Source: Streptomyces sp. A3M-1-3
GTDB taxonomy: Bacteria; Actinomycetota; Actinomycetes; Streptomycetales; Streptomycetaceae
NCBI RefSeq assembly: GCF_024213665.1
Contig: NZ_JANAVP010000008.1
Location: forward strand, 1-64,000
Length of the DNA stretch: 64,000 nucleotides
Direction: 5' to 3'
Made by a program: the position numbers and the translations under genes. Positions 9,097 to 17,440 of this stretch are shown in pieces. Every line of letters begins with the position of its first letter. Within the stretch, counting starts at the first letter, position 1. The notes below the pieces were generated by a model that was not told where the DNA came from, ran no database searches, and worked only from the letters and a program-made list of their open reading frames with translations.

Positions 9097-10667
9097 CCCT
9101 CGTTCCTCTCCGTGTCCGAGGGGCGGGCGGGCGCGGTCGCCCGCAGCCGGGGGCCGACCACCTGGCCGCCCGGACCCTGCGGCAGCTGCATCGACTTGGT
9201 CTCCAGGAACGCCTCCAGTCCGGCGGTTCCGCACTCGCGGCCGATCCCGGACTGCTTGAACCCGCCGAACGGCGCGGCGGGGTTGAACTGTCCGCCGTTC
9301 ACGTCGACCAGTCCGGTGCGGAACCGTCGCGCGATCCGCTCGGCACGGTCGTCGGCGCCCGACCAGACCGCGCCGTGCAGCCCGTAGCGGGTGCCGTTGA
9401 CGATCCGCACCGCCTCGTCCTCGTCGTCGTACGGCATGACGCACAGCACCGGCCCGAAGATCTCCTCCTGCCCGATCGTGGTCAGCGGGTCCACATCGGC
9501 GAAGATCGTCGGCCGGACGTAGTACCCGGTCTCCAGTCCGGCCGGGCGCTCCGGACCGCCGCGTACCAGGCGGGCCCCGCCCTCGGCGGCGCCGCGCCGT
9601 ATGTAGCCGGTCACCCGCTCGTGCGCGGCCGCGGACACCAACGGGCCGAGGTCGGTCGCCGGGTCGCGCGGGTCGCCGGTCACGTATCCGTCCATCGCGT
9701 CGCCGGCGATACGTATCGCCTCGTCCTGGCGGTCCCTGGGCACCAGCAGGCGGCTCCACTGCAGGCAGGTCTGGCCGGAGTTGAACAGCATCTGGTCGAC
9801 GGTGGCGCGCACCGCCGCGTCCAGGTCCGCGTCGTCCAGGACCAGGCTGGCGTTCTTGCCGCCCAGCTCCAGATGGACCCGCTTGACGCCGTCGGCCCCC
9901 AGCGCGGACACCTCGCGGCCGGCGCGGGTGGAACCGGTCAGCGACACCACATCGACCAGCGGATGGGTGACGAGGGCCGCGCCGACCGTGCCGCCGGCGC
10001 CGACGACCATGTTGAAGACGCCCGGCGGCAGATCGGCCTCGGCGAACACCTCGGCGAGCAGCCGGGCGTGCAGCGGGGTGATCTCGCTCGGCTTGTGCAC
10101 CACGGTGCAGCCGGCCGCCAGCGCGGGGAGGAGCTTCTGCACGGTAAGGAGCAGCGGGGTGTTCCACGGGGTGATACAGGCGGCGACCCCGGCGGGTTCG
10201 CGCACCACGAGCGAGTGTCCGACCCGCTCCTCGAAGGCGTAGGAGGCGGCGGTCTCGACGCAGTGGGCCGCCATGCCGATGGAGAGGCCGACATGGGTCT
10301 GACGGGCCATCCGGGCGGGCGCTCCCACCTCGGCGGTGATCACTTCGGCGAACCGGCCGGCCCGCTGTTCCAGGCCCTCGACCACCCGGCGGAGCAGGGC
10401 GGCCCGTTCGCGTACGGGCGTGCCGGCCCAGCCGGCGAACGCCGCGGCGGCGGCGCGCGCGGCCAGGTCGCCATCGCGGGCCGTGCCCGCGGGCACGGTG
10501 GCCAGGGGCTGTTCGGTACTCGGGTCGGTCACCACGAGGCGGCCGTCGGCGTCGGAGGTGGTCCAGCGGCCGCCGATCCACTGGTCGTCGTAACGGGGCG
10601 GCAAGGGGGGCGCGTACGGCTCGGCCTGTGGTGCGCCGGAGTCCTGCGGCACGGTCAGCACGGTCAC
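9093..10667 (-). CDS. NAD(P)-dependent aldehyde dehydrogenase
   Basis: A full-length ALDH-superfamily protein of 524 residues. Visible features are the catalytic Glu in LELGGKNA, the catalytic Cys in [11 protein letters not shown] and a late [12 protein letters not shown] motif. It oxidises aldehydes to acids. It is the first gene of the minus-strand biosynthetic operon and is coupled to the A-T NRPS by an ATGA overlap. In context it could oxidise an aryl aldehyde released from a beta-hydroxy amino acid; that role is inference. GTG start at 10667 with GAGGA upstream. Confidence 0.92.
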   Translation of the reverse strand: MTVLTVPQDSGAPQAEPYAPPLPPRYDDQWIGGRWTTSDADGRLVVTDPSTEQPLATVPAGTARDGDLAARAAAAAFAGWAGTPVRERAALLRRVVEGLEQRAGRFAEVITAEVGAPARMARQTHVGLSIGMAAHCVETAASYAFEERVGHSLVVREPAGVAACITPWNTPLLLTVQKLLPALAAGCTVVHKPSEITPLHARLLAEVFAEADLPPGVFNMVVGAGGTVGAALVTHPLVDVVSLTGSTRAGREVSALGADGVKRVHLELGGKNASLVLDDADLDAAVRATVDQMLFNSGQTCLQWSRLLVPRDRQDEAIRIAGDAMDGYVTGDPRDPATDLGPLVSAAAHERVTGYIRRGAAEGGARLVRGGPERPAGLETGYYVRPTIFADVDPLTTIGQEEIFGPVLCVMPYDDEDEAVRIVNGTRYGLHGAVWSGADDRAERIARRFRTGLVDVNGGQFNPAAPFGGFKQSGIGRECGTAGLEAFLETKSMQLPQGPGGQVVGPRLRATAPARPSDTERNEG

Positions 10668-10685
10668 GGTGGGGTCCTCACTGAG

Positions 10686-10749
10686 TCGCTTGATCGCTGG
10701 ATCGCTGAATCACTAAGTCGCTGAAACGCTGAATCGCTGAATCGCAGAT
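10686..10749. repeat. Eight tandem 8-bp units in the operon leader
   Basis: Eight units of 8 bp, consensus TCGCTGAA, run without gaps. Three are exact; the others differ at one to four positions. The block starts 19 bases upstream of the ALDH start codon and so lies in the promoter or leader of the biosynthetic operon. The period does not match the 11- or 22-bp heptamer spacing known for SARP binding. Function unknown. Confidence 0.85.
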
Positions 10750-10894
10750 CGACGTGCGGGCGGGGCGAGGGCGGCCGGCGGGGCGGCCGGACAGCCCCAG
10801 GGGTGTCTTGACGATCAGGCCGCTCAGCCTGCGCCCGCCGGGGAGCGGCTGGTGGACGCGGCGGGGCGCGGTGCGCCGGGCGGCCGCGGGCCGG

Positions 10895-10921
10895 CGTGAT
10901 CCGCGTGATCCGCGTGATCCG
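10895..10921. repeat. Three perfect tandem 9-bp units
   Basis: CGTGATCCG is present three times head to tail, just downstream of the SARP stop codon (10934). It lies in the same 266-bp non-coding gap as the 8-bp array. No terminator-like pairing was seen. Confidence 0.8.
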
Positions 10922-10933
10922 TCGGACACCCCC

Positions 10934-11998
10934 TCAACCGGCCAGCCGGGCGAGGCCGGCGGCACGGGCGTCCGGCCTGGTGCGCCGTACCGGCCGGAGC
11001 CGGCCGGTCGCGAGGGTGGCGGCCTCCGCCGGGACGGGTGCGGTCGTCCGCATGGCCGCGGTCCTGGCAGTACGGGCCGTACGAACGGCGGCGGGCGCGG
11101 CGGGCCCGGCAACAGTCCCGGCACCGGACCGGGCGGCCGGAATCATCGCGCGCAGCAGCAGCTCGGTCTCCCGGGCGGGTGCCACGGCCAGCTCGTCGCG
11201 CAGACGCCGCGCGCACAGCTCGTACCAGCTCCGTACGGCCGCGAGTTCGCCCCGCCTGCCGTGCGCCGTCATCAGCGCACGGTAGGTCTCCTCGTGGTGG
11301 CGGTCGATCTCCAGCGTGCGCCGGCAGCTCTCGATCAGCTCCGCGAAGTCCTCGCGACCCTCGGCATCGGTGCGCAGGACGACCAGCGCGCGCAGTGCCA
11401 GGGACCTGAGGTACTCGCGCTGCTCGGCGACCCAGTCGGCGCTCTCGCCCCGGAGGAACTCGCCGCCGTACAGCGCGATGGCGGCCCGTAAGCGGGTGCG
11501 GGCGAGCACGGTGTCGCGCTTGGCCGAGGCCCGCAGTCCCGCGTGCACCAGTTCCTGGAAACGGTCCACGTCGGACCACAGGTCGGCCACGTCCAGGACA
11601 TAGCCGAAGTCGCGGTAGAGCAGCCGGATCCCGGAGTCCGAGGGCCGTTCCGGGTGCGCGTCGAGCACCCTGCGCAACGCGTGCGCCGCGACCTTCAGGG
11701 AGCTGCCTCCGGAGGATCCGTCCGAGCCGGGCCACAGGGCCTCGTACAGCCGGTCACGGGTGAGCGTCTGGCCCCGGTGGATCACCAGGTACTGGAAGAG
11801 TCCGCGCGCTTTGCCGGCCCGCCACCGCTCGACGGGGCTGCCGTTCACGGTCAGCTCGAAGTCTCCCAGGAAACGGATCCGAACCTTCCCCAAGCTCTCG
11901 GCTCCTCCCCCGAGCTCTCGGCTTCGCTCGAGCAGGGGGGACCCCCATGAGCAGGGGATGCCCCTGTGCCGCGCTTCCTCGGTCACCGCGGTGGTCAT
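10934..11998 (-). CDS. SARP-family (BTAD) pathway regulator with a TTA codon
   Basis: A 354-residue transcriptional activator of the Streptomyces antibiotic regulatory protein type. An OmpR-like DNA-binding domain (about 40-130, starting VRIRFLGDFEL) precedes a bacterial transcriptional activation domain (about 140-290). The C-terminal 65 residues are Ala/Arg/Thr-rich. The start at 11998 has GGGAGG five bases upstream. Residues about 17-35 are encoded by a dispersed-repeat-like sequence (11891-11948). A TTA leucine codon at 11486-11488 suggests bldA-dependent translation. Placed between the NRPS operon and the halogenase operon, it probably activates both. Confidence 0.9.
   Translation of the reverse strand: MTTAVTEEARHRGIPCSWGSPLLERSRELGGGAESLGKVRIRFLGDFELTVNGSPVERWRAGKARGLFQYLVIHRGQTLTRDRLYEALWPGSDGSSGGSSLKVAAHALRRVLDAHPERPSDSGIRLLYRDFGYVLDVADLWSDVDRFQELVHAGLRASAKRDTVLARTRLRAAIALYGGEFLRGESADWVAEQREYLRSLALRALVVLRTDAEGREDFAELIESCRRTLEIDRHHEETYRALMTAHGRRGELAAVRSWYELCARRLRDELAVAPARETELLLRAMIPAARSGAGTVAGPAAPAAVRTARTARTAAMRTTAPVPAEAATLATGRLRPVRRTRPDARAAGLARLAG
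11891..11948. repeat. Streptomyces dispersed repeat inside the SARP gene
   Basis: A sequence with two copies of AGCTCTCGGCT (11893-11903 and 11913-11923), a CTCGAG core and runs of G and C. This type is common between Streptomyces genes; that recognition is from memory. Here it lies in frame within the first 40 codons of the SARP gene, between the ribosome binding site and the DNA-binding domain. Confidence 0.6.
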
Positions 11999-12029
11999 CG
12001 CTTCCTCCCGGAGGTCCGTCCGTCACATA

Positions 12030-12129
12030 CCGATCTGCGTGCCGATCTGCGTGCGGCGAGTGTGTTCCGGGCCCCTACAACCGCCCTATACCGGCCAGGA
12101 CTTACGCGTGTAGCTCCGTAATAGGGCGG
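12030..12129. promoter_or_regulatory. Divergent SARP/halogenase promoter region
   Basis: The 193-bp gap between the divergent SARP and halogenase genes holds two ordered signals. One is a perfect tandem 12-mer, CCGATCTGCGTG, at 12030-12053. The other is a perfect 9-bp inverted repeat, CCGCCCTAT at 12081-12089 with ATAGGGCGG at 12121-12129. These could be binding sites for the SARP or another regulator. No clear -10/-35 pair was assigned. Confidence 0.5.
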
Positions 12130-12191
12130 CTGCCCACACTGATGCCTCGACCACCCCGACCGGCGCCGTTCTCCGAAATGAGGGCTGATAC

Positions 12192-13796
12192 ATGACCAGC
12201 ACCGACACCCGGCTCCAGAAGGTCGTCATCCTGGGCGGCGGCACGGCCGGCTGGATGACCGCCGCGTATCTCGGCAAGGCACTCCAGGGCACCGTCGACA
12301 TCACCGTGCTCGAGGCGCCGACGATTCCGCGCATCGGCGTCGGCGAGGCCACGGTGCCGAACCTGCAGCGCTCCTTCTTCGACTACCTCGGTATCGCCGA
12401 GGACGAGTGGATGCGGGAGTGCAACGCCAGCTTCAAGATGGCCGTACGGTTCGTGAACTGGCGCACCGAGGGGCAGGGTGAGGCCGCGGCGCGTGAGCTT
12501 CCCGACGGCCGGCCGGACCACTTCTACCACCCGTTCGGCCTGCTTCCGGACTACGACCAGACTCCGCTGTCGCACTACTGGTTCAAGCGCAAGTACGAGG
12601 GCCGCACCACCGAGCCGTTCGACTACGCCTGCTTCCGTGAGCCCCCGGTGATGGACGCGATGAAGGCGCCGCGCTGGCTCGACGGCCGGTCGGCCACCCG
12701 CTACGCCTGGCACTTCGACGCCCAGCTCGTCGCCGACTACCTGCGCCGCTTCGCCACCGAGAAGCAGGACGTGAACCATGTCCAGGACGAGATGACGCGC
12801 GTCCAGCAGGACGAGCGCGGCTATGTCACGGCGCTGCACACCAAGAGCGGTCAGGTCCTGGAGGCCGACTTCTTCGTGGACTGCTCGGGCTTCCGCGGTC
12901 TGCTGATCAACCAGGCGATGGCGGAGCCGTTCATCGACATGAGCGATCACCTGCTGTGTGACAGCGCGGTCGCCACCGCCGTCCCGCACGACGACGAGGC
13001 GAATGGCGTGGAGCCGTACACCTCGGCGATCGCGATGTCGTCCGGCTGGGCCTGGAAGATCCCGATGCTGGGCCGCTTCGGCACCGGCTATGTGTACTCG
13101 AGCAAGTTCACCGACCAGGACGCGGCCACAGCCGAGTTCTCCGAGATGTGGGGTCTGGACCCCGAGGAGACCAAGTTCAACCACATCCGCTTCCGGGTCG
13201 GGCGCAACCGCCGCGCGTGGGTGAAGAACGTCGTGAGCATCGGTCTGTCGTCCTGCTTCCTTGAGCCGCTGGAGTCGACCGGCATCTACTTCATCACCGC
13301 GGCGATCTACCAGCTGGCCAAGCACTTCCCGGACAAGACGTTCAACGACGGGCTGGTCAACAGCTTCAACCACGAGATCGAGGTGATGTTCGACGACACC
13401 CGAGACTTCATCCAGGCGCACTTCTTCTACGCGCCGCGCAACGACACGCCGTTCTGGCAGGCCAACAAGAAACTGACCCTCCCCGACAACATCCAGCAGA
13501 AGATCTCCGCGTACAAGGCCGGTCTGCCCATCAACTCGCCGATCACCGACGAGTCGACGTACTACGGGAACTTCGAGGCCGAGTTCCGCAACTTCTGGAC
13601 GAACGGCAGCTATTACTGCATCTTCTCCGGCCTGGGCCTGGTCCCGGACGCGCCACTCCCCGCGCTCGCGCACAAGCCCGAGTCGGTGGCCGGCGCCGAG
13701 CCGCTGTTCGAGGCGGTCAAGCGCCAGCAGCAGAACCTGCTGGAGACGCTGCCCAGCGCTTACGACTATCTGCGGCGGCTGCACGGCGGCGTGTAG
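12192..13796 (+). CDS. FAD-dependent tryptophan halogenase
   Basis: Chlorinates the indole ring of tryptophan using FADH2, oxygen and chloride. The 534-residue protein has the FAD-binding GGGTAGW (about 15-21), the halogenase signature GWAWKIP, Lys82 in NASFKMAV (the active-site Lys that forms the chloramine or directs HOCl) and Glu361-Ser362 in PLESTGIYF. Many stretches match the RebH/Thal/PrnA group; the C-terminal part around [15 protein letters not shown] looks closest to the Trp-6 enzyme Thal as I remember it. Regiochemistry (6 versus 7) cannot be settled by eye. GAGGG lies upstream of the ATG. The flavin reductase downstream is its expected partner. Confidence 0.95.
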   Translation: MTSTDTRLQKVVILGGGTAGWMTAAYLGKALQGTVDITVLEAPTIPRIGVGEATVPNLQRSFFDYLGIAEDEWMRECNASFKMAVRFVNWRTEGQGEAAARELPDGRPDHFYHPFGLLPDYDQTPLSHYWFKRKYEGRTTEPFDYACFREPPVMDAMKAPRWLDGRSATRYAWHFDAQLVADYLRRFATEKQDVNHVQDEMTRVQQDERGYVTALHTKSGQVLEADFFVDCSGFRGLLINQAMAEPFIDMSDHLLCDSAVATAVPHDDEANGVEPYTSAIAMSSGWAWKIPMLGRFGTGYVYSSKFTDQDAATAEFSEMWGLDPEETKFNHIRFRVGRNRRAWVKNVVSIGLSSCFLEPLESTGIYFITAAIYQLAKHFPDKTFNDGLVNSFNHEIEVMFDDTRDFIQAHFFYAPRNDTPFWQANKKLTLPDNIQQKISAYKAGLPINSPITDESTYYGNFEAEFRNFWTNGSYYCIFSGLGLVPDAPLPALAHKPESVAGAEPLFEAVKRQQQNLLETLPSAYDYLRRLHGGV

Positions 13797-13847
13797 GGCG
13801 AACGACCTTCGCCGTCCCCTCGGCGCGGCGGCCCACCGCCGCTTCCA

Positions 13848-13886
13848 CGGCCCGGCAGCACGGCTCTCCCGCCGGCTGCCGGGCCG
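13848..13886. terminator. 12-bp GC hairpin between halogenase and reductase
   Basis: CGGCCCGGCAGC at 13848-13859 pairs perfectly with 13875-13886 around a 15-base loop. It lies between the halogenase stop and the reductase start, so it may attenuate read-through or stabilise the halogenase transcript rather than end the operon. Confidence 0.55.
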
Positions 13887-13917
13887 CACTGCTCCAGCGA
13901 CCCTTCAGGAGTCAGAC

Positions 13918-14472
13918 ATGCCCAACTCCGCGCCCCAACCGGCCGATCTGCGCCCCTTCATGGCCGGGTTCCCGTCCGGGGTCTCGGTCGTCACGACCCT
14001 CGACGCCGATGCCTCCCCGCGTGGCATGACCTGCAGTTCCCTGGCGAGCGTCGCGCTCGGCCCACCCACCCTGGTGGTGTGCATACGCACGGCGAGCCCG
14101 ACTCTCGACGTCCTGCTCGCGCAGGGCCAGTTCGCTCTCAACCTGCTGCACGAGCGGGCGCGGGCCACCTCGGATCTGTTCGCCTCGGGGGCGCCCGACC
14201 GGTTCGAACGCACCGAGTGGCGGCTGCCGCTGGGCGCGGGCGGCCCGCATCTGACTGCCGACGCGCACGCCATCGCGGACTGCGCGGTCGTCAAGACCGT
14301 CGGCTTCGGGGACCACACGGCGGTCTTCGCCGAGGTGAGCCGGGTGACAGTACGGGAGACGGCGCAGCCGCTGCTCTACGGCCGCCGCCGCTACGCCCGC
14401 TGGTCCGACGCCGCGGCGGTACCGCAGCCGGCCGCGGCGCCGTCCGAAGGAGCCGCCCGTGTCCGCCGCTGA
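13918..14472 (+). CDS. Flavin reductase (halogenase partner)
   Basis: A 184-residue flavin reductase of the FMN-binding split-barrel type. The N-terminal half has FPSGVSVVTTLD and RGMTCSSLASVALGPPT, typical of two-component monooxygenase and halogenase reductases, and a GFGDHTAVFAEV stretch follows. It should supply FADH2 to the halogenase just upstream. AGGAG precedes the ATG. Its last 14 bases overlap the antiporter start, so the three genes probably form one operon. Confidence 0.9.
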   Translation: MPNSAPQPADLRPFMAGFPSGVSVVTTLDADASPRGMTCSSLASVALGPPTLVVCIRTASPTLDVLLAQGQFALNLLHERARATSDLFASGAPDRFERTEWRLPLGAGGPHLTADAHAIADCAVVKTVGFGDHTAVFAEVSRVTVRETAQPLLYGRRRYARWSDAAAVPQPAAAPSEGAARVRR

Positions 14473-15751
14473 TCCGCTGCCCGCGCTGCTGGTCGCCGTA
14501 CCGGTGGTGATCCTCGTCTGCCAGGCGGGCGCGGCGCTCTTCCGCCGGTTCGGGCAGCCGCCTGTGGTCGGCGAGATCGCGACCGGCATTCTGCTCGGGC
14601 CGTCACTGCTGGGATGGGTGTGGCCGGGGGCGCAAGCCTGGCTCTTCCCGGACGCCGTGCTCCCGTTCACCTCGATGCTCGGCCAGCTGGGCCTGCTCTC
14701 GTTCATGTTCCTGGTCGGTCTGGAACTGGACCTGGGCGCGCTGCGCGGTCACAGCCGGATCGCGGTCGCCGTCAGCCAGGCGGGCATGCTGCTGCCGATG
14801 GCGCTCGGCGCCGTGCTGGCGCTCGGGATGTACGGGCAGCTCGCCCCGGACGGGGTCGGCCGGCTGCCGTTCGTCCTGTTCGTCGCGGTGGCGATGAGCA
14901 TCACGGCGTTCCCGGTGCTGGCCAGGATCCTCATCGACCGGGGCCTGTACGGCACTCCGCTGGGCGCGCTCGCGATGGCCTGCGCCGCCGTGGACGATGT
15001 CACCGCGTGGTGCCTGCTGGCCGTGGTGGTCGCGCTCGCGTCGGCCGGCTCCCCGATGGATGCGGTAACCACGGCCGCGCTCGCCGTGGCCTTCGCGGCG
15101 TTCATGCTCTACGCGGTGCGGCCGCTGCTCGCCCGGTGGGCGGCACGGGCCGACCGGGCGAACGACGCGATGGTGCTGGTGGCGCTGTGCAGCGGACTGA
15201 GCCTGTCCGCCCTGGCCACCGACGCGATCGGGGTGCACGCCCTCTTCGGGGCCTTCCTGTTCGGTGTGGTCACCCCGCGAGGAGCCCAGCGCGTCGAGGT
15301 CTCGGCCGCCCGGCTGCGCGCCGTCGCCGTGCCCGTACTGCTGCCCCTGTTCTTCGTCCACACGGGCCTGCGCACGGACATCGAGGTCCTGGCGGCGGAC
15401 CCGGTGCAGTGGCTCTGGGCGGGTGCGGTCCTCGCCGTCGCGGTGCTCGGCAAATGGGGCGGTGCGGCGGGAGCGGCCCGCGCCTGCGGCCGGTCCTGGC
15501 GGGAGGCCCTGTCGATCGGCGCGCTGATGAACTGCCGCGGTCTGACGGAACTGGTGGTTCTCAACATCGGTCTGGAACTCGGCGTCATCGGGCCGCAGTT
15601 GTTCACCATGCTGGTCCTGATGGCCCTGATCACGACGGCCATCACCTCCCCGGCGGTCAGCCGGCTGCACCCCGCCCCGACCCCGCTTCCGGCACCACCT
15701 CTGGACGTCGCCCCGGATATTTCACCCGCCGTCACGCCGTCCCGGGGCTGA
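14459..15751 (+). CDS. CPA2-type cation:proton antiporter
   Basis: A 430-residue integral membrane protein with about 12 hydrophobic segments. Family landmarks are GQPPVVGEIATGILLGPS near the N-terminus, the central VDDVTAW (acidic pair of the ion site) and the late MNCRGLTELVV. It exchanges Na+ or K+ for H+ across the membrane. GTG start at 14459 with AAGGAG upstream, overlapping the flavin reductase. Its place in the halogenase operon suggests a role in self-protection or export, but this is inference. The C-terminal tail is short and Pro-rich, without a TrkA-N domain. Confidence 0.9.
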   Translation: MSAADPLPALLVAVPVVILVCQAGAALFRRFGQPPVVGEIATGILLGPSLLGWVWPGAQAWLFPDAVLPFTSMLGQLGLLSFMFLVGLELDLGALRGHSRIAVAVSQAGMLLPMALGAVLALGMYGQLAPDGVGRLPFVLFVAVAMSITAFPVLARILIDRGLYGTPLGALAMACAAVDDVTAWCLLAVVVALASAGSPMDAVTTAALAVAFAAFMLYAVRPLLARWAARADRANDAMVLVALCSGLSLSALATDAIGVHALFGAFLFGVVTPRGAQRVEVSAARLRAVAVPVLLPLFFVHTGLRTDIEVLAADPVQWLWAGAVLAVAVLGKWGGAAGAARACGRSWREALSIGALMNCRGLTELVVLNIGLELGVIGPQLFTMLVLMALITTAITSPAVSRLHPAPTPLPAPPLDVAPDISPAVTPSRG

Positions 15752-15768
15752 CCGACGGCGCGGTGCGA

Positions 15769-15807
15769 CGAGCCGGCCCACGGCAGACCATGCCGTGGGC
15801 CGGCTCG
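15769..15807. terminator. Bidirectional terminator, 17-bp perfect stem
   Basis: The 17-bp arms 15769-15785 and 15791-15807 are exact inverse copies around a five-base loop. The hairpin lies between the converging antiporter and DUF1876 stop codons and probably ends transcription from both sides. It marks the right edge of the NRPS/halogenase cluster. Confidence 0.9.
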
Positions 15808-15819
15808 ACCATCGCCGCC

Positions 15820-16122
15820 CTAGGTCGCCGTGACCGTCCAGCCGTACGGCGGCGGCTCCTCCCGCCCTTCCACGGTTCCGGCGCCGACGGCCTCCAGGTC
15901 GTGGTCGGCGGCCCTCATCAGCTGTACGGCGACATCTCGCATGGCACGGCTCGCCGCCAGCTCGTCACCGATCGCGGGCACGTCCACGTCCTGGGGGTTG
16001 CATCGGGCCACTCCATGACCGGTGAGCGTCATGGCCCCGGTATCCAGCACCGCCCGGGCCCGCGTCGTGCCGTCCTCCTCGGCCAGATAGAGGCGAACCT
16101 GCCACTCCAGCGTCCGAGTCAT
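15820..16122 (-). CDS. DUF1876-family small protein
   Basis: A 100-residue protein of the actinobacterial DUF1876 type: WQVRLYLAEEDGTTRARAVLD, then GHGVARCNPQDVDVP and a helical DELAASRAMRDVAVQLM. These proteins are small, soluble and of unknown function. The ATG at 16122 is chosen over the longer frame (to 16194) because GGAGG lies seven bases upstream. Monocistronic and convergent with the antiporter. Confidence 0.8.
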   Translation of the reverse strand: MTRTLEWQVRLYLAEEDGTTRARAVLDTGAMTLTGHGVARCNPQDVDVPAIGDELAASRAMRDVAVQLMRAADHDLEAVGAGTVEGREEPPPYGWTVTAT

Positions 16123-16203
16123 CGCGTACCTCCTCGCCCGCGTTCGGCCACTGCGCGCCGCCGCGACGCAGTCCTTCCTGCCTCCAGGATCCACCTCGGG
16201 CGG

Positions 16204-16440
16204 TCAGGCCGCTGGCTGGAGCTCCTGCCGCACCGCGACCGCGTTGAGGCGAATCGTGTACGGCGCGATGTCCTCGATGGTCAGGGAGCCGAGCTTCGCC
16301 GCCGGTTTCCTCGTCCTGGAGCGCGAACAGCAGGTCGCGGTAGTAGCTCGTGCTGTCCGCGGCCTCCCGGTAGAAGGAGAGGCCGCACTCGCGCCCGGGA
16401 TCAGTATGCCGTCCGGGCCGCCGCCGTCCGGCCGGTGCTG
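16204..16440 (-). pseudogene. Frameshifted coding remnant downstream of the radical SAM gene
   Basis: No single frame is coherent, yet protein-like stretches occur in order when the frame is changed twice: GPDGILIPG, then RECGLSFYREAADSTSYYRD, then AKLGSLTIEDIAPYTIRL ending at a stop at 16204. A one-base loss near 16395 and a one-base gain near 16300 would join them. The first piece directly follows the radical SAM stop, also one frame away, so this may be that protein's lost C-terminus or a separate small gene. I do not recognise the family. Sequencing error is an alternative. Confidence 0.45.
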
Positions 16441-16444
16441 CCGG

Positions 16445-17440
16445 TCACGCGCAGGGGAACGTGCGGGCGGTGGAATCCGCGGCGTTCCGGTAGGCGCGGA
16501 ACTGCTCCCGTACGAGATCGATGGCGGCATCGAGAGGGAAGATGTCGCGGGTGACGAGCTGTTCGTCGTTGTCGGCTCCGACGGGGTGCCAGTAGACGCC
16601 GTCGGCGGTGATGGTGACCTCGGGGATCAGGGTCTGCACGGTGAGTTCCAGGCCGTCGTCGGCGGCCCCCTCATGAGCGAGGGGGCGCACCACCTGGTGC
16701 TCGCGGGCGATACCGAGCGAATCGAGGAAGGTCCGCAGGTCCCTCTCCTCGTGCCGGTCGTCGGTGGTGAGCGTGGCGGCCACCCGTACGGTGAAGCCCT
16801 CGCCGAGGGCGGTGCGGATGCCGGCGACGGCTTTGGCCCAGGTTCCCTTGCCGCGATGGGAGTCGTGCAGGTCGGGGGTGGCCGAGTCGAGGCTGATCTG
16901 CAGAGCGAGGCTGTCGCGGGGCATCGCCCGGAGCATCTCGAGCCGGTGTCCGCGGAAGAGCATGCCGTTGGTGAGGAGAGTGGTGGGCAGCGCGGAGGTG
17001 CAGTGGGCGACGATGTCGCCGAGGTCCGGCAGGAGGAACGGTTCACCGCCGGTGAGCAAGATCTCAAGGACTCCGGCGGCCGGGGCTGCGTCCGCGATCT
17101 GCTGGACCCGGTCCACGCCCAGAGCGCGCCGGGCTGTCTGCGGTGACGACCGGGCGCAGCAGTAGTCGCAGGCGAGGTTGCAGTCGAAGTTGGTGTAGAG
17201 CCACAGGCGTGCCCCGGGACGGCGGTCCGCACGCAGTACGGCGATGGGATCCGGGGGGCGCCCGCGCCGTACCGTAATGCTGGTGCCGTCGCCGGCCACG
17301 AACGTGTTGCCGGTACGGACGCACCACGCGGCGGCCAGTTCCGCTTCGTCCGATGACGCGACAGGCAGCGTGACGGCGTCTCCGTCCGCTGTGGCGGAGA
17401 GTTTCTCGATCAGCTCAAGGATATCCATCGGGATCACCAT
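16445..17440 (-). CDS. Radical SAM protein, possibly C-terminally truncated
   Basis: A 331-residue radical SAM enzyme. The [4Fe-4S] motif CNLACDYC (Cys87, Cys91, Cys94) is followed by GGEP (131-134) and a normal half-barrel. The first 60 residues form a small separate domain with an alternating pattern ending WCVRTGNTFVAGDGTSITV, which loosely recalls a TusA fold. No SPASM cluster is present; the protein stops right after FPCA, where coding-like sequence continues in other frames. ATG at 17440, GTG at 17437 and ATG at 17428 are all possible starts; the first two overlap the stop of the upstream gene. It could modify a peptide or a small molecule. Confidence 0.8.
   Translation of the reverse strand: MVIPMDILELIEKLSATADGDAVTLPVASSDEAELAAAWCVRTGNTFVAGDGTSITVRRGRPPDPIAVLRADRRPGARLWLYTNFDCNLACDYCCARSSPQTARRALGVDRVQQIADAAPAAGVLEILLTGGEPFLLPDLGDIVAHCTSALPTTLLTNGMLFRGHRLEMLRAMPRDSLALQISLDSATPDLHDSHRGKGTWAKAVAGIRTALGEGFTVRVAATLTTDDRHEERDLRTFLDSLGIAREHQVVRPLAHEGAADDGLELTVQTLIPEVTITADGVYWHPVGADNDEQLVTRDIFPLDAAIDLVREQFRAYRNAADSTARTFPCA

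Noticed and set aside
10754..11491. Plus-strand open frames opposite the SARP gene and in the repeat gap
   Set aside because: Gly/Arg/Pro-rich shadows of high-GC DNA without ribosome binding sites or domains.
12192..13796. Calling the cluster thienodolin because the halogenase resembles Thal
   Set aside because: The thienodolin pathway as I know it has no NRPS with a Cy domain; similarity of one enzyme is not enough.
12102..13889. Minus-strand 595-codon frame opposite the halogenase
   Set aside because: The plus strand encodes a complete, motif-rich halogenase; the antisense frame has no domain pattern.
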